A stretch of 64,000 nt of DNA, from contig CANRKK010000001.1 of NCBI GenBank assembly GCA_947631195.1, forward strand, positions 124,001 to 188,000, read 5' to 3'. Positions 46,993 through 54,942 of this stretch are shown piece by piece. The DNA comes from an uncultured Clostridia bacterium. Its GTDB lineage: Bacteria; Bacillota; Clostridia; Christensenellales; Borkfalkiaceae. The stretch's first letter is position 1. Every line of letters starts with the position of its first letter. The position numbers and the translations under genes are program-made. Below the pieces are notes generated by a model. It saw only the letters and a program-made list of their open reading frames with translations. It had not been told where the DNA came from and searched no databases.

Positions 46993-48165
46993 TTATATAA
47001 AACTGTTTGCAGAGTTGACTATGAGCATAATTACCAGCGCGTACATAAAGGCGACGGTGAGCAATCCCGCAATAAAGTATTCAACATCTTTTGAAAGGTT
47101 GGAAAGCATGCCGTAGAGATTGCTTTCGCCGACGGGCTGGACTACCGCCCCCACTATTTTCAGCATTATCGAAAACGAAGCCAACAATATGACGGGGCCG
47201 ATCAGCTCGCCGAGCAACAAAATTATTCCGCAAAGCCCCACCGAACTCTTTATTAACAGGCCCGCAGAGGTCAACATATCGAACCCGTTAGACAAAAAAT
47301 TTCCTACGAGGGGCACGGAATTGCCCACTACAAACTTTGTGGCCTTAAAGATTATTCCGTCGAACAGCGATCCCGCCGAGCTTTGGGCGGTGATAAATAT
47401 GCTGAAAACCGTAACCGTTATCCCTATCGTCCATTTCATAACGCTCTTTATAAGAGCGCTCACGCCCGAAAAACTCATTTGGGGATTCAATCTTGACATA
47501 AAATTTAGTATTATGGCGCAAACCGTGCCCGGAAAAATGAATCCTCCGATTATTTCCACGGCGCCGCCCGTCAAAAATATGGCGGACGGCTGATATATTG
47601 CGGCGGAGCTCGTCCCGCCCGTAAGCACCGTGAGAGTTGCAAGTATCGGCGTGATTATTTCAATTTGCAGACGTACGGTATTAATGCAACTAACGCATGT
47701 GGAAATGATAGCCGTCAACATGGATGCCACAATCAGTATGATGAGCGCATAGCAGGTCATGTGGACGATTTTGGACGTGGACTGCCCGATTATACTCCCC
47801 TCCGCCGCGCTGACTATGGCGCACAACAGCGCGATCGCCGCAACCGTGGCAAACGCAGGTATCAAATTTATGACTTTTTTAAAAATGATGTTAAAAATTT
47901 CACTCAGGTAACCGCCGTAATCCGTGCCGAGATTGCCGTTTATCAGATAGCCTATTATCTCTTTAGCCGTCCCGCCAAAATTTTCCAAAAGTAAATTTTC
48001 ATTGTTATCGAGATAGTCCTGCAATTCCGTAAGGTCTAAATCGTTCAATAACTTTGAAATGTTTTCGTTGAGTTCTTCACCGCCGCTCTCCGCATGGGCC
48101 GTAACTTTGCCCGCCATTATGGGCAAAATTATCACAAGACAGAGCAATATTGCGCACAGAAACAA
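46993..48165 (-). CDS. spoIIIAE: Stage III sporulation protein AE (start uncertain; TTG proposed)
   Basis: Polytopic; signal segment LFLCAILLCLVIILPIMAGKVTAHAE; operon position. The tracked ORF to 48258 would overlap spoIIIAD. Confidence 0.9.
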   Translation of the reverse strand: MFLCAILLCLVIILPIMAGKVTAHAESGGEELNENISKLLNDLDLTELQDYLDNNENLLLENFGGTAKEIIGYLINGNLGTDYGGYLSEIFNIIFKKVINLIPAFATVAAIALLCAIVSAAEGSIIGQSTSKIVHMTCYALIILIVASMLTAIISTCVSCINTVRLQIEIITPILATLTVLTGGTSSAAIYQPSAIFLTGGAVEIIGGFIFPGTVCAIILNFMSRLNPQMSFSGVSALIKSVMKWTIGITVTVFSIFITAQSSAGSLFDGIIFKATKFVVGNSVPLVGNFLSNGFDMLTSAGLLIKSSVGLCGIILLLGELIGPVILLASFSIMLKIVGAVVQPVGESNLYGMLSNLSKDVEYFIAGLLTVAFMYALVIMLIVNSANSFI

Positions 48166-48170
48166 TTTTT

Positions 48171-48563
48171 TTACGCGAGCTTTATCAGTGATACGATTAT
48201 TTTGTACGTGCCCGACAATACGGGTATTGCAACCACAAAAATTATTATTTTTCCACATAGCACCAGCTTGTCCGCAACCCCTGTAAACCCCAATTCCTTT
48301 ATCGAGCCTGCCGTTAATTCTATCAAAAAGCCTATCCCTATAATTTTAAAAACGAGTTTAATTATCTGATTATCTACGCCCGTGGTTTGGGAAAACGTAC
48401 GCAAAAATTCCACGCTTTCTGTAAGATAATCAAAAGCAAACAAAAACATTATTATTCCCCCGGCCGTAAGGCAAAGGGGCATCAGCTCGGAATTATGGCT
48501 CTTTAAAATAAATGCGCAAACCGCAGTTATGACGGCGATGCAACACAACTGAAAAATAACCAT
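48171..48563 (-). CDS. spoIIIAD: Stage III sporulation protein AD
   Basis: About 130 aa polytopic: LFKIIGIGFLIELTAGSIKELGFTGVADKLVLCGKIIIF. Confidence 0.93.
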   Translation of the reverse strand: MVIFQLCCIAVITAVCAFILKSHNSELMPLCLTAGGIIMFLFAFDYLTESVEFLRTFSQTTGVDNQIIKLVFKIIGIGFLIELTAGSIKELGFTGVADKLVLCGKIIIFVVAIPVLSGTYKIIVSLIKLA

Positions 48564-48760
48564 TAAAACAAATCAAATAGCTGTCTTATCTGCGAAAACA
48601 GATCGGCAATCATGGAAATTACAACCGTAAGTACTATTATCAATCCCACAAGGCTTACCAAAGTGGCTATGTCATCCCTGTCGGATTTTTTAAGCACCTG
48701 ACAAATTATAGTAACTATTATGCCTACAGCGGCAATTTTAAAAATTATACTGATATCCAT
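48563..48760 (-). CDS. spoIIIAC: Stage III sporulation protein AC
   Basis: 65 aa: IIFKIAAVGIIVTIICQVLKKSDRDDIATLVSLVGLIIVL. Confidence 0.95.
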   Translation of the reverse strand: MDISIIFKIAAVGIIVTIICQVLKKSDRDDIATLVSLVGLIIVLTVVISMIADLFSQIRQLFDLF

Positions 48761-49186
48761 TTACGCTAAAAGAACCGCCATCAGCACTCCCAAAAGAAAA
48801 AATATTTTTACGTAGAGCGAGCTGTATTTTTTATATTCGTCAGAACTTTCGTCCCGATATTTCACCAAAACCGCCTTCCTTTCGTTAAGATAGTCTATCT
48901 GCGAGAGCGCGTCGCTTTTACCGAGGTTGAACACGTATTCGCTTATCACCGTGCCGTCCTTGCCCTCTGGAAGTATTTTTCCGCTAAGCAGGTCGGGAAT
49001 ATATTTGAAGTTTTGAGCAATTTTATCTATCGATTGCCGTGAAAATTTTAAGTTTAAGAGCAGTTGTTCGTTAAATTCGTACAGTTCGGCAAAGATTTGC
49101 ATGCGCCTCTTTTTTTTAGCCGACAAAAACACCCCTACCGACGTCGTCAAGCCCGCTACCGCCAACAGCAACAAAATTTTTATCAT
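48761..49186 (-). CDS. spoIIIAB: Stage III sporulation protein AB
   Basis: LSAKKKRRMQIFAELYEFNEQLLLNLKFSRQSI, C-terminal TM; operon position. Confidence 0.92.
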   Translation of the reverse strand: MIKILLLLAVAGLTTSVGVFLSAKKKRRMQIFAELYEFNEQLLLNLKFSRQSIDKIAQNFKYIPDLLSGKILPEGKDGTVISEYVFNLGKSDALSQIDYLNERKAVLVKYRDESSDEYKKYSSLYVKIFFLLGVLMAVLLA

Positions 49187-50018
49187 AAATTACCGGTTGT
49201 CCCAATAAAGTTTTGATTTCGACATAGTATTCAAACGGCATGCTCCCGAGTATAGCTTTATCTGTTATGTGTGAGGAAGCTATAACGCTTATTCCGCAAT
49301 CTACGGCATATTTTACGCCGTCGATATCGTTTTCTCCGTAAAGCTCGTCGGTTAAGATAACATCGGGCTTCATGGACCGTATGGCGCTTGAAAAGGCGCT
49401 TATTTTGTTGCCCGCCCTAACCACGTCGGTACGGCACCCTACATAATATCCGTTGCCGTTTTCGTCTATTGCGGCAATCTCGTTGCGTTCGTCGAATATC
49501 AAAGTGTTTAATTGCAAATTGTCGCTCAAGTGTCGCGCAATATCTCTCAATTTTGTGGTTTTGCCGAGCCCCGGTTTTGAAAACAAGAGTATGCTCGGTG
49601 CGCTGTTTACAAGCAACGTATCGCAGATATAATCCGCACAGCCGGCGATATCGTGCGGCAATCTTATGTTTAACGAAGTCACCGACGACACCGTCTTTAT
49701 CTCGCCGTTTTGGGTTACGTACTCCCCCGCCAAGCCTATTCTCACGCCGTGAGCGCAAGTTATATAGCCATAGCGCATCTGCTCCGTATATCTGAAAAAG
49801 TTGCCTCCCGTTGCGCTGTTTAATATTTCCGCAATGCCGTGGCCCAAAATGGCCGCGCTCTTATCGGCGCATATGCCCAACCCGCCCAAAAAATAATATC
49901 CGCCTCTGTATCCCACCATTACTGGCTGCCCTTGGCGTATTCTTATCTCGGTTACATAGTTTAAATTGAGATGGGCCAGCGCGGCGCTGATTTCGGGCGG
50001 CAAAAAGGACAACCTCAT
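49116..50018 (-). CDS. spoIIIAA: Stage III sporulation protein AA (ATPase)
   Basis: EIRIRQGQPVMV; ILLFSKPGLGKTTKLRDIARHLSD (Walker A); SAIRSMKPDVILTDELYGENDIDGVKYAVDCGISVIASSH. Confidence 0.94.
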   Translation of the reverse strand: MRLSFLPPEISAALAHLNLNYVTEIRIRQGQPVMVGYRGGYYFLGGLGICADKSAAILGHGIAEILNSATGGNFFRYTEQMRYGYITCAHGVRIGLAGEYVTQNGEIKTVSSVTSLNIRLPHDIAGCADYICDTLLVNSAPSILLFSKPGLGKTTKLRDIARHLSDNLQLNTLIFDERNEIAAIDENGNGYYVGCRTDVVRAGNKISAFSSAIRSMKPDVILTDELYGENDIDGVKYAVDCGISVIASSHITDKAILGSMPFEYYVEIKTLLGQPVIYDKNFVAVGGSGLDDVGRGVFVG

Positions 50019-50042
50019 AATCTAATCTATTTTGCAGGGCAC

Positions 50043-50070
50043 AAAAAAAGAACCCCGCACAGCGGAGTTC
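50043..50070 (-). terminator. Rho-independent terminator of the aquaporin gene
   Basis: GAACTCCGC TGT GCGGGGTTC TTTTTTT on the minus strand. Confidence 0.88.
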
Positions 50071-50102
50071 ACGATTGTTTTATAATTTTTTATACGTTTA
50101 AT

Positions 50103-50819
50103 TTATTTGGACTCTTTATTGCCCGCAAGAAGGTTATAGACAACGGCTGCGAGAGCGCCGCCTGCAAGAGGTCCAAAGATGAAGATCCAAATTTGCTCTA
50201 TTGCCGCAGTGTTCCCCTCTTTAACAAGCGCCATAAGGGCAGGACCGATGGAGCGCGCGGGATTTACCGATGTGCCCGTAAGATTTATACCAATCAAATG
50301 TACGAGCGTGAGTGCAAGCCCTATAACGATGCCCGTAACGGCTTTGTTGTCCGTTTTGGAGGTTACGCCCAAAATTGCAAATACAAATACAAACGTGAGC
50401 ACAATCTCAACGACGAGCGCAACCCACAGGGAGCCGCTTGCGCCGTATGCGCCGGTAAGCAAAGGCTGCGCATAGTTTTGTCCAAAATTGCCGAAGGTGG
50501 CGGAATCGGCCACAAAAGAACCGCAGAGAAGCCCTACGAGGACTGCGCCCACTATTGCGCCGAGGATCTGCGCCGCAACATAGCAAACAAAGTCCTTTAC
50601 GCTCATTTTTTTGCTGATCAGCATAGCCAAAGATACGGCGGGATTGATGTGGCAACCCGAAACATTGCCTACCGAATAGGCCATAGCAACGATTACGAGG
50701 CCGAAAGCAAGCGATGTTGCAACAAGATTTACACCCGATGCAACCGCAACGCCGCAGGCTACCGTAACAAGCACGCATGTTCCGATAAACTCGGCAATGT
50801 ACTTTTTGATGTCTGACAT
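50103..50819 (-). CDS. MIP-family aquaporin (AqpZ-like)
   Basis: GCHINPAVSLAM and GTSVNPARSIGPAL (two NPA motifs), 6 TM segments. Confidence 0.95.
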   Translation of the reverse strand: MSDIKKYIAEFIGTCVLVTVACGVAVASGVNLVATSLAFGLVIVAMAYSVGNVSGCHINPAVSLAMLISKKMSVKDFVCYVAAQILGAIVGAVLVGLLCGSFVADSATFGNFGQNYAQPLLTGAYGASGSLWVALVVEIVLTFVFVFAILGVTSKTDNKAVTGIVIGLALTLVHLIGINLTGTSVNPARSIGPALMALVKEGNTAAIEQIWIFIFGPLAGGALAAVVYNLLAGNKESK

Positions 50820-50849
50820 GTAATATCTCCTTATAAAAATGTTAACTAA

Positions 50850-50877
50850 ATTATATCACTTGGCGAGGCAATGTCAA
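50850..50877 (-). promoter_or_regulatory. Aquaporin promoter
   Basis: TTGACA - 16 nt - TATAAT on the minus strand. Confidence 0.7.
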
Positions 50878-50938
50878 CTATTTGTATTACAATCGGCAAA
50901 AAAACAGCGGCGAAAAATTCACCGCTTATAATCTGCAA

Positions 50939-52048
50939 TTATGTTTGCCGTATCAATTCAAGGATTTGGTTGATTGCCGCCTTTATATCGTCCCCCACGT
51001 TAATTTCCACGTCGCACACCTCACTGTTGCGGTACTCGAAGTCAAGCGACATTATGCGCCTTGTTTTATCCTCGATATCTATATCCCTGCCGATTATGCT
51101 CTTTATGGCGGCGGAACGGTCGCGGCGGGTAAACACAAGCATTGCACGGTCGCGGTATAAATTTTTGAGCGTGATTGCGCCGCAGATATCTATGGGAATT
51201 ACGGCGATATTGCCCCTGTCCACTATAGGGTCGATATCCTGTTTCGACGTTCCGAAGTGATAGCCGCTATATACCGTGGTCTCTATGTATCGGCCCGCTT
51301 TCATTTCGCGCACAAACTGTTCTTCGCTTATAAATCTGTATGCCTCCTCGCCCTCCGTGTTGCGGCGCGGACGGGTTGTCGACGTCAACGGCTTTTCAAA
51401 ACCGCCCAGTTCCGTTAGCCCGCTTGCAATCTCCGTTTTCGAGGACCCGGAAGGCCCGACCAGACACAAAACTCCGCCGTTGCCGAGGCTGGGGAAATTT
51501 TCAGCAAAGGAATCCCTGACCATTTCGCAGAAGTGCAAAAAGTCGTCGTAACTGTTAACGGAAAGCAGACCCGAAAGATCGGTGTTCCAAGGCTTTCTGA
51601 ACAGCACGGGATATGCCGCGCGGGAACTTGAAATATTATGGGAGCCGTCGTCAAGCATGATATCGAGTGCGATTATATCCTTACGCGTGCCCATTATTAT
51701 ATTGCGCGGAGGTATTTCGGGAAAATCTTGTACAAGCCGCAACGCCCTCGCGCTCATACAGCCCGCGGGTACGGCGGTTACAAAGAATACGTCGGCAATC
51801 TCGGCAAGTTTTTTTACAAATTCCTGCGCCCCCGGAGTTATCGGCTGCGTCCGCACAAATTCCGGGTCGGCATACAGCGCGAGACGCTCCTCCCCATGCC
51901 TGCCGCACGCGCTCCAGCTCTTGATTTCCTCTATTTTCATAGGTTCCTCGTCGGGGTGGCGCTGATTCAATATGGTCACCGCATAGGAATTACATTCATA
52001 GAGCGTATCGTCAACGTCAAGGCCGATGCGTATTCTATACTTTCTCAT
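50939..52048 (-). CDS. Fusion of an N-terminal 5'(3')-nucleotidase-type HAD domain (NT5C-like) and a C-terminal guanylate-kinase-like domain
   Basis: N-term IGLDVDDTLYECN...FFVTAVPAG...GTRKDIIALDIMLDDGSHN; C-term LCLVGPSGSSKTEIASGL, TSTTRPRRNTEGEEAYRFIS, YSGYHFGTSKQDI, IPIDICGAITLKNLYRDRAMLVF. Confidence 0.85.
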   Translation of the reverse strand: MRKYRIRIGLDVDDTLYECNSYAVTILNQRHPDEEPMKIEEIKSWSACGRHGEERLALYADPEFVRTQPITPGAQEFVKKLAEIADVFFVTAVPAGCMSARALRLVQDFPEIPPRNIIMGTRKDIIALDIMLDDGSHNISSSRAAYPVLFRKPWNTDLSGLLSVNSYDDFLHFCEMVRDSFAENFPSLGNGGVLCLVGPSGSSKTEIASGLTELGGFEKPLTSTTRPRRNTEGEEAYRFISEEQFVREMKAGRYIETTVYSGYHFGTSKQDIDPIVDRGNIAVIPIDICGAITLKNLYRDRAMLVFTRRDRSAAIKSIIGRDIDIEDKTRRIMSLDFEYRNSEVCDVEINVGDDIKAAINQILELIRQT

Positions 52049-52076
52049 ATTTTACCTCATAAAAAAACGTACATAT

Positions 52077-52105
52077 ATTATACAGACCGTTCCCCCCTTT
52101 GTCAA
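52077..52105 (-). promoter_or_regulatory. Perfect consensus sigma-A promoter for the HAD-GMK fusion gene
   Basis: TTGACA - 17 nt (AAGGGGGGAACGGTCTG) - TATAAT. Confidence 0.8.
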
Positions 52106-52133
52106 GCCGAATTTTTGGGCAAAAAATCACGGG

Positions 52134-52162
52134 TTGACAAATTCTATCGCTTATGATATAAT
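52134..52162 (+). promoter_or_regulatory. Perfect consensus sigma-A promoter for the DHH-DHH-surE operon
   Basis: TTGACA - 17 nt (AATTCTATCGCTTATGA) - TATAAT. Confidence 0.82.
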
Positions 52163-52202
52163 AATATGTCCGAGTGACAATACGAAAAGGAAAAAATGTA
52201 AA

Positions 52203-53144
52203 ATGTTTAAGGAAGCGCTTAAATTAATCAAAAAGTACAACCGCATAATAATACACCGCCACTCGCACCCCGACGGCGACGCGATCGGCAGCCAAATGGG
52301 GCTGGCACAACTGATTAAGGACAATTTTCCGCAAAAAGAGGTTTATATGGTGGGCGATATTGCAACCCGCCTGCCCTTTGTGGACGTGACCTTTGACGAA
52401 ATCCCCGACGAATACTACAGCGGCGCGCTGGCGGTTGTGCTGGACTGCGGCTCCTCCCGCCTCATCTGCGACGACAGATATAAATTGGCGGAAAAGTCCC
52501 TGCGCTTCGACCACCATATCTATTGCGAACAGATAGCCGATTTGGATATCGTGGACAGCTCCTTTGAGAGCGCCTGCGGCATGGTTGCCATGTTTGCAAA
52601 GGAAAACAAGCTGAAACTTTCCCCCGCTTCGGCAACGTCGCTTTATATGGGAATGGTGACGGACAGCGGCAGATTCGGTTTTGACTCCACTACCGCCCGC
52701 ACGTTTGAGTTGGCGTCATTCCTGTTCAGCCAGCCGATAGACGTAAACACGCTCTACTACAACCTGTATGCCGAGGACTTTTCGGAAATTATCAAAAATG
52801 CGGACAACATGCACAAAATCAGATTTACCGAAAACAACGTGGCCTACATCTATACCGCGCGCGAGGATCTCCCCGCAAACAGCGACGCCGCGCCCGTGGT
52901 TTCCTCGGGACTGGTTAGCCTGATGCGCGATATCAAGGGCGTGTTTATCTGGGTTAATTTTACCGAAAGCGACGACGGCGTGCACGTGGAGCTGCGCTCA
53001 AACCGCTACAATATCAACCCCGTTGCGGTTAAATACGGCGGCGGCGGGCATAAAAAAGCCAGCGGTTGCACCGTGCCCGACAGGGAAACGGCAATGAAAC
53101 TGTTGGACGACTTAAACGAATTAAGCAAAACGGAGCCGGTATGA
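52203..53144 (+). CDS. DHH/DHHA1 family phosphoesterase, NrnA-like (copy 1)
   Basis: IIIHRHSHPDGDAIGSQMGLAQLI...VLDCGSSR...RFDHHIYCEQI...YGGGGHKKASGCTV. Confidence 0.94.
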   Translation: MFKEALKLIKKYNRIIIHRHSHPDGDAIGSQMGLAQLIKDNFPQKEVYMVGDIATRLPFVDVTFDEIPDEYYSGALAVVLDCGSSRLICDDRYKLAEKSLRFDHHIYCEQIADLDIVDSSFESACGMVAMFAKENKLKLSPASATSLYMGMVTDSGRFGFDSTTARTFELASFLFSQPIDVNTLYYNLYAEDFSEIIKNADNMHKIRFTENNVAYIYTAREDLPANSDAAPVVSSGLVSLMRDIKGVFIWVNFTESDDGVHVELRSNRYNINPVAVKYGGGGHKKASGCTVPDRETAMKLLDDLNELSKTEPV

Positions 53145-54121
53145 ACGAAGATATAAAAAATTTGATTTTACAAAAAATAGAGAGCTATAACACGATTATA
53201 ATTTCCCGCCACATACGCCCGGACGGCGACGCCGTCGGCTCAACCAAGGGACTGACAAAAATTTTGCGGGACACTTATCCCCAAAAACAAATTTACCTTG
53301 TCGACGAGGACTTTTCGGACTACCTCTCCTTTTGCGGCGGCGAGGACACGGTTCCCGACGATATCTACCGGAACGCGCTGCAAATCGTCATCGATACGGG
53401 CACGAAAAAGCGGATCTCCAACACCAACTTTAAAAAGGCAAGGGAAATTATTAAAATTGACCACCATATCGAGGCCGACCCCTACGGCGACATTAACTGG
53501 GTGGAAGATTTCCGTTCTTCGGCGTGCGAGATGATTGCAGATTTTTATGTGACGCACAAAAACCGCCTTAAAATCTCGGCCGAGGCCGCAACTTATATCT
53601 ACATGGGAATGGTGACGGACAGCGGCAGATTTCAATTTGAGGGCGTAACGGGCGAAACAATGCGCCTTGCGGGCGCAATGCTCGACTGCGGCATTGACCT
53701 CGAGAAGCTCTACGCCAACCTCTACTCCGAAAAATTCGAGGCATTCAGATTCAAATCCTACGTTTACGACAATATCCGCATAACCGAAAACGGCGTTGCA
53801 TATATCTATCTGGACCAAGCCACGCAGGAGCGGTTCGGTCTGTCCTTTGAGGAGGCCAGCAGCGTTGTGGGCGAGCTTTCGGGAATACGCGGCAGCCTCA
53901 TTTGGGTGGCGTTTATATATAATTCCAAAAAGGAAAATATCCGCGTGCGGCTCCGCTCCCGCTTTTTAGGCATAAACGACCTCGCCATTAAATATCACGG
54001 CGGCGGGCACAACATGGCGGCGGGCGCAACGGCCTATTCCGAGGAGGAAATGTACCGGCTGATTCGGGACGCCGATACGCTCCTTGGGGAGTACAAAGCA
54101 ACACACGAGGGCTGGCTATGA
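53141..54121 (+). CDS. DHH/DHHA1 family phosphoesterase, NrnA-like (copy 2)
   Basis: IIISRHIRPDGDAVGSTKGLTKIL...IDTGTKKRI...KIDHHIEADPYG...YHGGGHNMAAGAT. ATGA overlap with copy 1. Confidence 0.94.
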   Translation: MNEDIKNLILQKIESYNTIIISRHIRPDGDAVGSTKGLTKILRDTYPQKQIYLVDEDFSDYLSFCGGEDTVPDDIYRNALQIVIDTGTKKRISNTNFKKAREIIKIDHHIEADPYGDINWVEDFRSSACEMIADFYVTHKNRLKISAEAATYIYMGMVTDSGRFQFEGVTGETMRLAGAMLDCGIDLEKLYANLYSEKFEAFRFKSYVYDNIRITENGVAYIYLDQATQERFGLSFEEASSVVGELSGIRGSLIWVAFIYNSKKENIRVRLRSRFLGINDLAIKYHGGGHNMAAGATAYSEEEMYRLIRDADTLLGEYKATHEGWL

Positions 54122-54840
54122 AAATTTTACTTACAAACGACGACGGCATAGAAGCCGAAGGTTTAAAATATTTGGTCGACTGGGCTAAAACAAAGGGCGA
54201 GGTCTATATTTTTGCGCCCAAGGTTCAGCAAAGCGCAAAGAGCCACTCAATTAAAATTCACGATCCTTACGAAGTGAAAAGGGTTTATAGCTTCGGCGAT
54301 ATAGAGGCTTACAGTGTGGACTCCACTCCCGCCGACTGCGTGCGCGTGGCCGTTTTGGGAATGAAACGGCGCTTTGACCTTGTGATTTCCGGCATAAACA
54401 ACGGGCCGAATCTCGGCGGCGACATACACTACTCCGGGACGGTGGCGGCGTGCTTTGAGGCCGCGCAAAACGGGATCAAGGCGATAGCCTTTTCGGCGGC
54501 GTTCAACTCCTTTGACAACGCAATAAAAAATATCGACCGCGCCTATAAGCAAATACTTAAGCGGAAGATGCTTGACTTTGCCGATATCGTAAACGTAAAT
54601 TTCCCCGAAAAAGGCGACGAAATTTTGACTACGAGAATGGGCCCCGCCATTTATAGCGACGAATTTGAATTTTTGCCCGACGGAACTATCAAGCCCTGCC
54701 TGGTATGCCTTTATCAGGGCACGCAAAATTTAGAATTGGACACCGACGCAACAATGACGGGGCATATTTCAATGACTCCGCTTGAAAACGATTTGACCGA
54801 CTTCCCCGCATTTGAAATGATTGCGCGGAAAGTCGGATAA
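54118..54840 (+). CDS. surE: 5'/3'-nucleotidase SurE
   Basis: MKILLTNDDGIEAEGLKYLVDW; VYIFAPKVQQSAKSHSI; ISGINNGPNLGGDIHYSGTVAACFEA. Confidence 0.97.
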   Translation: MKILLTNDDGIEAEGLKYLVDWAKTKGEVYIFAPKVQQSAKSHSIKIHDPYEVKRVYSFGDIEAYSVDSTPADCVRVAVLGMKRRFDLVISGINNGPNLGGDIHYSGTVAACFEAAQNGIKAIAFSAAFNSFDNAIKNIDRAYKQILKRKMLDFADIVNVNFPEKGDEILTTRMGPAIYSDEFEFLPDGTIKPCLVCLYQGTQNLELDTDATMTGHISMTPLENDLTDFPAFEMIARKVG

Positions 54841-54845
54841 CGCTT

Positions 54846-54870
54846 AGCCCCGCCGCTTGGCGGGGTTTTT
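54846..54870 (+). terminator. Terminator of surE
   Basis: agccccgccgcttggcggggttttt. Confidence 0.85.
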
Positions 54871-54876
54871 ATTATC

Positions 54877-54913
54877 CAAAAAGAACCCCTCCTTGCGGAG
54901 AGGTTCTTTTTGG
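54877..54913. terminator. Terminator of the 1282-aa lipoprotein gene, possibly bidirectional
   Basis: AAAGAACC-TCTCC-GCAA-GGAGG-GGTTCTTTTT; T runs on both strands. Confidence 0.8.
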
Positions 54914-54942
54914 GTTCAAGGCAATAAGCCTGTGGTATTGTA

